A stretch of DNA of 64,000 nt from Flammula alnicola (taxonomy: Eukaryota; Basidiomycota; Agaricomycetes; Agaricales; Strophariaceae): the NCBI GenBank assembly GCA_015499995.1, contig JADNRV010000006.1, positions 186,001-250,000 on the forward strand, given 5' to 3'. A program made the position numbers and the translations under genes. The notes beneath the pieces were generated by a model. It worked only from the letters and a program-made list of their open reading frames with translations, ran no database searches and was not told where the DNA came from. Of this stretch, positions 10,625-21,090 are shown one piece after another; position 1 is the stretch's first letter, and the number at the start of each line of letters is the position of its first letter.

Positions 10625-13600
10625 ATGGCATTCCACCTTGGCGTTCTACATATAAGCGATCGGGATGCTGACTTGATTAACTGCCTAATGCCTACCACTA
10701 TGTTCTCTAAGCAACATGAATCCGTTCTTGCGGATCTCTCCACCGATTTGCGCGACGAGGAGGATTGGAAAGTAGGATCTCTGAAAGCCTTCGACTTTCC
10801 TCTGAATGTTACCACACTTGCCATCGAACCGATATCTGGGCTACTTGCTGCTGGTACGTAACATCGCATATTCTTGACCTCCAAGCTGACTTGACTCTCT
10901 TGCTTTAGGAACTGCAGATGGTGTGATTCACATCTTTGGTCGACCAGGCGTATACTCCAAGATCAACTGCCTCAACCGGCTGAAGTTCGACTCCTCCAAT
11001 TCGCTATTTCGACGTTCAACATCGTTTGCATCGGTGTGTCACATTCAGTTTATGCAAAACCAACAGTCCGACTTACGTCTTGTTAGATGGTGACAACCAA
11101 CTCCATGTATACAGTCTCTTGGAGTTTGGAGACCAAAATATGTTACTTCTGCTCGGTTTGATCAAACCAAGTACGCCTATTCTACCTATCCTTTACAGCG
11201 CGGTGTAGTGAACCTCTTTCTTTGCACTCAGTTCAATGACTCTATCGCCTTCACACACACATGTTTGTGATTCATATCCAAACGCGACCCGGCTTGACCC
11301 CGACTGCCGTTAGGTCTTCCTTGCCACGCAAAACGGAGACATCAAGACATACGACTTGACCTGTCTCCGAAAATCTCCATATTCCATGCCTAATTTGTGG
11401 AAACTCTACGAGCAGAAAATGGCTAGTAGTGGAATGCCTTCATTAACGTTGCCAACCCCGTATGTGTTCTAGCTTCTGAGCTCTTTCCTTCCCGTGATAC
11501 ATCAAACTCTAGTTCGAATGCCGTAGAGGCCGTCGTCCACCCAAGAAATCTTGATCTTATATTTGTCGCATATGCTGGTTTGTCGACCCTTCATCACATC
11601 TTATTGTGATCTAATCACTCCAAAACAGGCGGGGTCATCTTGACTGATCTTGTGGGTTTTCCATTCAGATGGTTTTTCTGTTCTTATTCTCAATTTCGCA
11701 GACAGAAAGAATACTATTCGTGCATATGAACTTGTCCTATCGCCTGGAGCTCCTGGAGGGGCCGGATACGGTACAGGTGTTCGTGTTATCCTAGATATAT
11801 TTCTTTCTCGATATTGACATCTACGCAGGACATCCTCACTCACCGGAGAATGATGGTTGCAAGTATAGCTGTTCATCCTTCCGGGCATTTCTTTGCAGCT
11901 GGATATGCCGATGGTTCGATTGCTTTCTGGGCGGTCGAAGATGACAACAAACCTCTCCTTGTTCGGACTCTGGACTCTCTTGATGTAAATCTCGTTCACG
12001 CCGACCTCCTTGAGACACATTCTCAAGTTCTGCAAAATCCCTAGCCTCACAATATCTTTTGGACCTGTCTTCAAGCTTTCTTGGAGTAGTTTCCCAAACT
12101 CTCCTGATCCACGTGGAGGAGAGACAACACTAACTATACTCGGAGGGCTCGCGCTGGCAAACCTCCTGGATTGACTACCTTCCTTCTACCGGCATTTAAT
12201 CCTCCGGACCACCTTCCGAACCCCCTGCACCGCAAGACTCTCTTCATCCATTCTTTCGAGAGGCTATGTATCAGTCTCTCATACCCACAAAATCATTTTT
12301 CTACGAAACACGCGGACTGGTTCAAGATTACTTGCTCTTACCACGGAACACACCTCATTTGCGGGCAGCTTCGACCCCTACGCCATCTTGCTCATAACAG
12401 AGTTTGAAAATACAAGAACTGTTGAAGCATATCAATATCCTCCTTCGGGCTTCATCCAGGCCGTACAAGCACCCCAGAAGATGGAAGCGCTGAAGATGAA
12501 GAAGCGGAAAAGTCCCAGATGGACTTTTGAGTCCTCCACCTCCAACTCCTCTGCAAAGTCTCCTAGGCATCTCAATCATACGCCCTGTCGCTCAGGACGC
12601 CGTTTCCCATGTCAATCGGGAATTCAGGTCTTCTGGGTGGTCACTTCTTAACTCGACAAAGACGTTTATCAGGACTTTGTTGATAGAAATCAGCGAACGA
12701 CCTGCATTTGAACTTGAAAGGCGGTCAAGCCTACGCAGACAGCACGAATGAGCTCAAGCGGCTAAAGTATCAAGCACATCGATTCTTGTCACCTACAACC
12801 GAGATTGAGCGTCCAATTCTTCGATATCAGCCCCCAATTGTTAATTCCAAGTCTAACAGCCAACTCGTTGCTGGACAATGACTGGCCTGACCCCTTCCTG
12901 GGTTGACGATCAAACTTGATGAAGCATTCGATGATCCTGCCATCGCCGAACTTCTGGCGACACCAATTGAAAAGGCTTCATCCACTCTGTCGAGCTTGCG
13001 CCTGAAGCCCTGAATGTGCGGTGGCACTGAACTCTGGAGAAGTTTTGGTTTATCACGAAGCATCGCTTCGATCTATCTCATCTTCGCCCGAAGTCATGGG
13101 CAGACACGGAAATTGTATTATTGGACCGAGTTTATTCGCGTCCAGGAAGCAGGCTTGTGCCGTATTTCATGCTTGCCGCTGAAAAGGCTCGCTAGAGGCA
13201 TGTGCTATATCTGATACTGGTATGTTACATGAAAATGTTGAATAATGGCTATCATTCTAATTTGCCCTTCAATAGGTTTCCTGGCGTGTCGTATAAGGAC
13301 GGATCCCTGATCATTGTAGATATGCGAGGACCTAAGACATCTTTTCAAGTGACAGGAACAAGAACCAAAAGCACCCTGCAAGCCGCACTCACTTGCACAT
13401 GCCTGTGGGGGCGCTCCTTTAGGTTCCACCATGGACCTGGACCTGATATCATTAAATCTCTGACCTGGACTGTAAGCCCTCTAGAAAAAGGTTAACTCCT
13501 TTCCTTTCTTTCATTGCACGTTGTATCTGATCATGTGACTTTAACCCTTGAAAGATCCTCAACTAAGCGTACGGCTCATCGCATCACACCAATCTGGACA

Positions 13601-15019
13601 TGCAGACGTGTACACGTTGACACATTCAGGCAACCCAATTTCATGGAGCATCTCAGGAGAACAGTCCAATGAAAGTCGTGCAAGATCCCATCTCCAATGG
13701 CGTATTCGTGTTGGATGCGAAGTCAGGCGCACCCTGGAAAGCGGACCGTGCAAGGCTCGCAGCCTCTTTCAAAATAGTGTTCCTGTCAACCTGCAGGCGG
13801 AAGTAACGCCGTGCCTCAGTGTTTTTATAACGTTGGAGCCAAAGGTGCGAGGTCGTCTGCCAACATAAATGGAGAGAAATTGGTAAGGTTGAGTGGGGGA
13901 ATAAAGTTGGCATGGTGCAGAGTTCGCAAGTCGTAGAACACATGGGTATGTTGCCGCATTTTCTAAGTGGCTGATACCTTTCGCTGAAGGCTTCTCATAG
14001 GCTCGCGCGCGCTCGTCGTTCAGACCGATAGGCACGATGCGCTGGTATATTCTCTCCTCTGCTAGAGTATATCTGCACTGTCCAGCTTCCACCCGTGACC
14101 TCGCTGTGAGTTTTTTTGTTCTTTCATCACATTCTTCAAGTCTTAAATTCCTCATTTTTTCCAGGCCGATGACAATAGATGACACTGGCGACTTCATTGC
14201 GTGGGCACCTATGCTCAGCCACCGTCGGGCGAGTAATTCACTCAGCGACGTATGGCACGTTCTTCAACGTCCGACGCACCTTATACCGCCGGACATTGAA
14301 TTTGTGAGCACGCGAGCCGCGATTCCTCTCAACCGCAACCCGTGTCTCTTGGGCCTGCGTCCCTCCTGGGGTCATGGTTCTCCTTTAAGCAGACTTTAAC
14401 TGGTGACAGATTGACGAACTCTGTGAGTTTTATTTTCCTGTCGCCTTATTTCCTTTCCTTCTTGTCAGAATAAACCCACTACTTTCTCACCTGTCCATGC
14501 GCAGCCTTGCTATTTTTGTTCAGGCTAAGGTCATCTTCATTCCTTCTTCCTTCTCCACGTGTTATAATCACCTTCGCCCATTCTAATTCTTTGCTTCTGA
14601 TAGTGGGTGGCCCTAATAGGCCAATTCCTGAAAAGATCAAGGCAGAACGAGATAAATCTGCAGGCGAAGAAGGCGTCGCTGGCGCGGCCGGAGCTACTGC
14701 AGCTGGTTTTGCTGCAGGTGCCGCAGCCGTTCAGGCAAATATCTATAATAGACTCACTTCTGTGATGAGTGAGCGAGGGTGCGTTTACTTACATATGCAT
14801 TGTTTCACCTTTTCTTATCATGTCTGCGTTGAAGTCAACTGTTGGGAGACCTCGAAGAACGCTTCAACTCACTGGAAGAAGGCAGTAGGAATATGGTGGC
14901 GCAGGTAAGAGATTTACAGATAACTATCACGGAACTTCTCACAGTTCTCCTTCTCTCCACAATTCCAGGCTAAGCGGTTGGCAACGCAGCAAACTGCCAA
15001 ATCGTGGTTTGGATTCTAA
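10625..15019 (+). CDS. tomosyn / Lgl / Sro7 family WD40 exocytosis regulator, frame-disrupted
   Basis: Members of this family bind t-SNAREs and Sec4/exocyst to control vesicle fusion at the plasma membrane. The family start is probably MFSKQHESVLADLSTDL at 10700, although an in-frame ATG lies at 10625. Recognisable beta-propeller segments include GLLAAGT-GTADGVIHIFGRPG, KTYDLTCLRKSPYSMPN, AVEAVVHPRNLDLIFVAYAGG, ASIAVHPSGHFFAAGYADGS, VDMRGPKTSFQ and NGVFVLDAKSGAPWKADRA. The C-terminus (about 14610-15019) has a Gly/Ala-rich linker, NIYNRLTSVMSERG, an acidic helix with NSLEEGSRNMVAQAKRLAT, and the end SWFGF. That matches the R-SNARE-like tail of tomosyn. The frame changes repeatedly between about 12030 and 14400 with conserved sequence in different frames, so exons there cannot be drawn exactly. 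Indel errors or gene decay are both possible. Confidence 0.75.
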
Positions 15020-15249
15020 TTTCATTTGTGTCACAAATATTGAGACCAATGTCCAAAGTGATTGTAAGCATACGTGGATGGGACGCTTAGGTGAAAAATA
15101 GTTTACGGTATTATACTCTATATGTCACAAAGAGATTTTCGTCTTACTTACGATAAGCCGTACGTACGGAGCTTGTTGATTGGCATAGACATGTTTTCTG
15201 GAAACATCCTTTGCATATAAGTGGTTGCAGGGATACCATGGGTCGTTGA

Positions 15250-15507
15250 CCTCCGTCTCTGCCGCTGGGAGAGCTTGACGACGTCGTTCTCGAAATCTTC
15301 GCTGCGGCCTTGGTTCCCAGTGCTGACCTCGATGTTGATGATGAGCACTATGTATATCAGTCGGATCCGATATCAAGAAATTCATATAGGTTTACCGATG
15401 AGCTGATGAGGCTTTCATGCCAGTGTTTTTCTTGGTGCAATCGCACGCAAAATACACTGTCCTCACTGCTTAGTCTCGCAGGTAAATCGTCGGGCAGAGA
15501 TGGCTAA
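15250..15507 (+). pseudogene. F-box-like coding fragment
   Basis: An 86-codon open stretch without its own upstream ATG begins PPSLPLGELDDVVLEIFAAA, reminiscent of the first helix of an F-box (LPxELLxxIL). Acidic and polar sequence follows, ending GKSSGRDG at 15507. No substrate-binding repeats follow. It may be a remnant of an F-box gene, which are numerous in Agaricomycetes, or chance. The rest of 15020-15814 shows nothing I can support. Confidence 0.2.
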
Positions 15508-15814
15508 TAGGTACCTGACCCAAATCTATTCGAGTATCATGGTTTCGTAGGATTTCGTGCTGCAAACTTCAAAGGATGATGGAACCAAGAACATTGAATC
15601 TTGAAGCTATGTAGATGGAACTTTGCTATGCGTGTGAATATCTCGGTTACATACTTACATAATTTAATCGGCAATTACCGAATGACAATGGCTGTAGAAT
15701 GCCGTCAGGACTCAGCACAGTGAGCTTGAGCAAATCGCATTGTTATTCATCATCTTCCACGACGTCGGCCGCCTCAGTCACAGTGCCTTATAACATTCTC
15801 TATTCCTCTTTATA

Positions 15815-16772
15815 ATGTCCAACTACGATCAACTACACAGACAGTGCCGGACACTTGAGAACCTATTCGACTCCAAGCTCACTTCATACTCACAATTAGT
15901 CGCCAATATCTCGCGGCCAGGCCAGGACATCGAATCTTCAGGCTCAGGCGAACGGTGGAGAGACCTGGAACTAGAGGTGGATGACCTATCGGTTAAGGTG
16001 AGTACGGGACGTTGACGTTGATTGTCTCGACACTCAGGGAATATCCGCAGCTGGAAGAAATTAACGAACAGCTTGGGGCGTTAGCTAGAAACCCCGAACT
16101 GATGTCTAATTCTATGCTGCGAGCGATCCAACGACACAGGGAGCTGCAGCAAGACAATATGCGTGAGCTGAAAAGGACAAAGGTGCGCCATATTCGTTCG
16201 AAGAATTCGAAGAGTGATCCTCGTAGTATTTAACGGGACATGTTTTAGGCTAACGTTAAACACGCTCTGGACCAAGCCAACCTTCTTTCCGGGGTACGGA
16301 ATGACATAGAGTACGTATTGCAACGATATATCTCTGTGACTATATTGATATCGTTTTAGCGCGTACAAATCATCGGCTGCGGATTCGTTGCTGTCGGAAC
16401 GAAGTCGGATTGACAGTTCACACCAAATGACGGACACAGTGATACAGTGAGTCCTTTTTTTACAGCAATATATTACCCGCAGGCACCGACTTATGCCTTT
16501 GAAACGACCGACAGACAAGCATATGAAACTCGGTCGGAGTTTGGGCGACAACGGTCTTCGTTAGCTGGTATAAACACCCGGATGGTACAGGTTATTGGTG
16601 CGTCTCTTGCTACCTCCGTGACTTGCTGATTTCTTAACGTAGTATAGGCACCATGCCTGGTATCAATAACCTTGTCTCTATGATTAAGTCGCGCCGGCGG
16701 AGGGACTCCATCATCATGGGTGTAGTCATTGGAGTGTGCATCATCATCATCTTGTCCTACGTCTGGAGGTGA
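15815..16772 (+). CDS. GOS1: Golgi Qb-SNARE, Gos1/GOSR1 family
   Basis: Gos1/GOSR1 acts in intra-Golgi and ER-Golgi vesicle fusion. The protein starts MSNYDQLHRQCRTLENLFDSKL at 15815 with the family's N-terminal helices (SYSQLVANI, LELEVDDLSVKLEEINEQLG). The SNARE motif region follows (QQAYETRSEFGRQRSSLAGI, TRMVQVIGTMPGINNLVSMI), then a basic stop (KSRRRRDS) and a single C-terminal membrane anchor IIMGVVIGVCIIIILSYVW ending at 16772. Length and order match the family, as expected for a tail-anchored SNARE. Five short introns interrupt it and no frame break was seen. It converges with the Scn1-like gene, with 150 bp between stops. Confidence 0.92.
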
Positions 16773-16922
16773 AGGCGTCGGTCTTGTTTTGCCTAGTGCA
16801 AGAGGTGGGATGGGTGTGTCGGACAGTATGGTATCTGTATATATCCTTGAGTTATGCAAGTCTTTTTCTACCATAATGCAATGACACTTAATGCCGATCT
16901 GTCATCAAAGTGAAATCAATTC

Positions 16923-18362
16923 TCACCAGTCTCCGATTTTTTCAACGTCAGAATTTTCAGAATCGTAATCTGGTCTCCTTTTCTGTTTCCTTGTCTGCGG
17001 AACCGGATGGTGTCCATTTTTGAACCTTAGCCAATTCCTCTCCAATCGACGCACGACACCCCATTTCTCCTCCGACTCCAAATGGGTGTCGTCAATCCAT
17101 TCAGTTTCAATAGGCCAGCCTTTAACGTCGGCTACAATTTTGACCATGTCCCAGGTCTGCGACATGCACATGTCGATGTCATTGTAATCTGATTCAACGA
17201 GGATGCGGTTGGGCGAGCATGCGGCAATAAGTGCTCGGTGGTTACCGTGTTTGTGATTGATAACGGTTGACAATGAGAGGAAAACGTTCTCGTGTTTTTT
17301 CTAGATATCAGAGAGAAACGATCAGGAATGAATCACAGAGGTGTGAAAATATACGAAGACAATAAGATGAGCAACACACCTCAGCATCTCGCCAAGTCTG
17401 AGCACTGAAACCACAGCTATGCATATCCACGCTGATCCGATTCCACCTTTCAGAAAACTTTCTCTTCATCGCTGTTAACAAATCCAGCGTCACTTGCTGG
17501 GATTTTACACTATGTATACTAATATTTCTTCCCAGCTCGACCGCCAATTCCATTTGCGGCTGAAGCACCGCAATTTGATGTGTGAGGGGGATGGTGAAAG
17601 ACGTTAGGATGCGGGGCGAGGTGAAATAATCTATGGGCACGCGAAAGGCGCGATCCAGCCCTACTTCGCCAAGCATGGCAGTGGAGAAAGCCGTGAGGTT
17701 TGCGCGAAGTTCTGCAAGGATCGAGGAGAGGGGACGGGGTTCCGGGAGGGTGGCTATGAGTTTTTGGAATTGTTCTTCAAGGTCGTTGTCCACATGCTCC
17801 TCGGTAGGATTGTTGTTTTGTAAGAAGAGCTTTCTGTAGTGTTGCTCTTTGTAGGAGGATGATGACGATGCTGTGATGTCCTCGGCGGAGGATGTGGTCG
17901 ATATGAGATGCGAGAACCATGGATGATAACCTATGACGTTAAAATGTAAAGTACATTCAGTTAAGCGCGGATCGTGAAACTTGAGAAGGCAATGAATTGA
18001 ATGATTGTGTGGGCGCGTCGCCTAATGCTATTCACTCATAATTTAAAGATAAAAGATAAGGTATTGATGTGCAATGTGCACCAGAATCGTTACACATTCG
18101 CACAGTGGGTTATAAATCGCAAGTGATGAAACAAAAGCGACTAACCGAAGCATGGTATGACCTGTTCTGGGTAGCGTGATGCAAGATCTTTCACCTTGTC
18201 CTGATCGGATTCCATTGAGGACATGGTGCAGATGGAGATGCCCAGCTTGCTCATCGAAGCATCGGACACAATTCCTGACGCATCAGTAGGATGGCAATGC
18301 ACATCAACGATGTGACGGAGAACGTCAGCACTAGGCAAGCCCGATGAATTGCTGGTTGACAT
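16923..18362 (-). CDS. TatD-family metal-dependent hydrolase, Scn1-like
   Basis: TatD-type amidohydrolases have a TIM-barrel with two metals and act as nucleases in several organisms. Fission yeast Scn1 is the fungal relative named from its interaction with Cut9. Visible residues are the HxH metal motif in HIVDVHCHPTDASG, IPCFGYHPWFSH, the conserved Glu in AMLGEVGLDRAFRVP, SIHSVKSQQ, SVDMHSCGFSAQTW and the C-terminal Asp in RILVESDYNDID. The basic acidic tail ends SENSDVEKIGDW at 16923. Exon 1 runs 18362 to about 18145 and splices into YHPWF. A further intron lies near 17280-17380. The gene is intact. It is divergent from TRM5 across about 0.5 kb. Confidence 0.85.
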
Positions 18363-18867
18363 TTCGTGTTACAGATTATGTTGAACTTCAGATTTCTCAG
18401 AGTCACTGTTGCGCAGTACACGCAATACGGCTGGCTAAGTACCGGTGAGGATGGATTTGTGCACCGCAAGTGTTCGTAGCAACGAGTGGGAAAGCTAGTG
18501 ACCTCGGGATGATGGGGGTTAATCTGTTCCGATAAAAAGACCAATGCAACGACTGCTTCGTAGTTGCGCGGTTAGGCAATGCAGATGGCAGATGAAGATG
18601 TTGATATGATATTGATGACACAAGATTCTTCGACTCCAAATGCGTGCGGATACCGAGAGGGCTGGATGAGAACCGGCTTTCCAACAGATATTGGAAGATC
18701 AGAAAGCTTTCGACTTGGACCAGATTAATGTGCGGCAGTTGTGGGTCCCTGGAGGTGGTTTGTATTCAAGCAGCAGATATCGATTGGCCGACGCCATTTC
18801 TCTGACACCCAATTGGGTGAGGCGGAATTAGTCAGCATGATGCGCCTTTAGGAAACCTTGCTCTTTC
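18363..18867. promoter_or_regulatory. shared upstream region of Scn1-like and TRM5 genes
   Basis: This 505-bp head-to-head spacer must contain both promoters. I see no clear TATA box. The open frames on the minus strand here (18403-18684 and 18251-18544) have no recognisable content. It is likely a bidirectional promoter by position only. Confidence 0.4.
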
Positions 18868-20792
18868 GTGTCTTCTTCCGTTGTCTCCTGCATGCTCCTG
18901 GCACGATTCGCCAGGAAACCCCCTTTTTCTATTTTTACCATGTCCCGTCATCTATACCTTGACGCCTCACCACCTCCGTACAATGGACCGAGAGATTTCG
19001 TGGACAAAGCAGCTTTTCACAAGACGATCTCTGTCCTCGGTGCTCGCGTCCCACCTGAGAAGACGCGAGTATTGCTGAAAGCTGGAGAATTGAAAAAGTA
19101 AGTGTTTTCGACATTTCTTTCTCTCCAGAAACATCGTGCGATCATATCCTCCAAACCCACCCAGCTGCCTCATGGACCTTCCCAAAATCCGCACAGTCGT
19201 ATCTGATCCGTCTCAACCAGATGGTGATCGCCTGGTCTTGTTGAGGATGTCGGAAAAGGGTATGCATGAATTCCTGTCGTGATCCTCGTGTGCAGTGCAA
19301 GATAATGCAGCTGACGGTACATGGCAAGCCAGCTGATATTCCTGCCGAGGCACAACAGTTTTTAGACAAGGAGGCCAAGGGCCTTCTGGAATATAAGGTC
19401 GATCTGGATTATGATTATTGGACTGCAGGTGCGTCTTCTTCTTTGTGATGTCTGTTGGAGGTATTAACGTAGAGGATTTGTGGTTCTAGAGGAGTGCTTG
19501 CATTCGTTCCTGCCTGAAGAACTGCGTGAAGGTGCTCCGACCGGTTTCGCGATGACAGGCCACATAGGTGCGTTGTAGTTTGTTGATTTCTCTGAACGAC
19601 GTCCACAATCTCGCATGTCTTAGCACATGTAAACCTTAACGATGAATATCTACCATATAAACATATAATTGGGCGGCTTATCCTCGATGTTCGTCTTTGT
19701 TCTTGTGTAATTGGCGCCTCTACTAACCCAACAGAAAATAGAAAAACAAAAGAGTCAAGACCGTCGTTAACAAGCTAGACATGATCGACAATCAATTCCG
19801 CTTCTTTAAGATGGAGTTGCTCGCTGGAGAACCCAATTATGTCGTCGAACATGTAACTATTTTCGAACTGGGAAAATCCACTTCATCTCACGCAAACCTA
19901 CAGCACGAATCAGATTGTAGATTCACCTTTGATTTCACCCAAGTGTACTGGAATTCTCGATTGCATACGGAGCACGAACGCCTCGTCGAATTGTTCAAGC
20001 CCGATGACGTCATCGCCGACGCGTTTGCGGGAGTTGGTCCTTTTGCTGTTCCGGCCGCTAAGAAAGGATGTGCTGTACTCGCGAACGACTTGAACCCGAA
20101 CAGTGCCAAATACCTGTCCAAGAACGTGCAGGACAATCGTGTGACTATCCACATATATCTTCTTGTTACGATTTACTGACTATTTCGCAAAGGTCACCGA
20201 CTTTGTCCGCGTTTCGTGTGAAGATGGCCGCGACTTCATCCGAACCAGCGTAGCTCGCCTGTTTGACGAGCCTTTCGCCGCATACGCTGGTCCAAAGCCG
20301 AGCAGAATGCAGGAAGAGAAGGAGCGGAAGAGACTACAGAAACTTGCTGCTGAGGGCCAACCCATCCCGCCGCCGCCACCTGTCGATACCAGCAAACCTA
20401 CTCGCCGACGCATATCGCATTTCGTCATGAACCTCCCGGACTCGGCGATTACGTTCCTGGACGCATTCCGGGGTATCTTAACCGACGCCGAGGGGCGGAA
20501 TTTGAGCGGAACGTACGATGAAATGCCCATGGTGCACTGTCATTGCTTTACGCGAGAGCTCGAACCACATAACGCGGAGAGCGATATCCGGCAGGTCGGT
20601 CCATGTATTCCCGGCCCCGCTACTGATCGCTGACCATATGATTTCCACGATATATTGCAGCGAGTGGAAGAAAAGCTGGGGCATCCGCTGACTTCAGAGG
20701 CGACGTTTCACCTTGTCCGCTCAGTCGCTCCAAACAAGGAGATGTATTGTATTAGTTTCCGCCTGCCGCGGGAGGTGGCCTGTGCCACTTGA
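18868..20792 (+). CDS. TRM5: tRNA (guanine37-N1)-methyltransferase Trm5
   Basis: Trm5 methylates G37 next to the anticodon using S-adenosylmethionine and prevents +1 frameshifting; it works in cytosol and mitochondria. Domains in order are the N-terminal D1 region (SRHLYLDASPPPYNGPRDFV), HVNLNDEYLPYKHIIGRLIL, VVNKLDMIDNQFRFFKMELL, the SAM-binding Rossmann core FDFTQVYWNSRLHTEHERL and IADAFAGVGPFAVPAAKKG, VLANDLNPNSAKYL, and the catalytic loop HFVMNLPDSAITFLDAFRG. It ends PREVACAT at 20792. Two in-frame starts exist. ATG 18868 gives a 24-residue Arg-rich, acid-free leader (SSSVVSCMLLARFARKPPFS) typical of mitochondrial targeting, and ATG 18940 gives the cytosolic form. About six introns, no frame break. 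Confidence 0.93.
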
Positions 20793-21090
20793 ATAGAAGC
20801 TTAATTTTCACTACCCATTTTTTGTCGGGGACGGAAGCATAACGGAAGGAATGATGATCTAAGCACGGCCGACGGGCGGCTCGTCGGCCGTAGCCCAATG
20901 AGGAGATTTGGCCGGCGTTAACCCCGCACTTCAGAAAAAAGTTGATCCCTGGCCTGTTCAACGTTGGGTCGGCACACTTTTGCAGCCTGCCAGTTCTCTC
21001 TTTCCTACTTCTTCCATCCCTACTCGTTGTCCACCCTCGTCCCTGAGATACCCTCCTTCTAATTCTATATCCTAGCCACTTCTACTCTCA

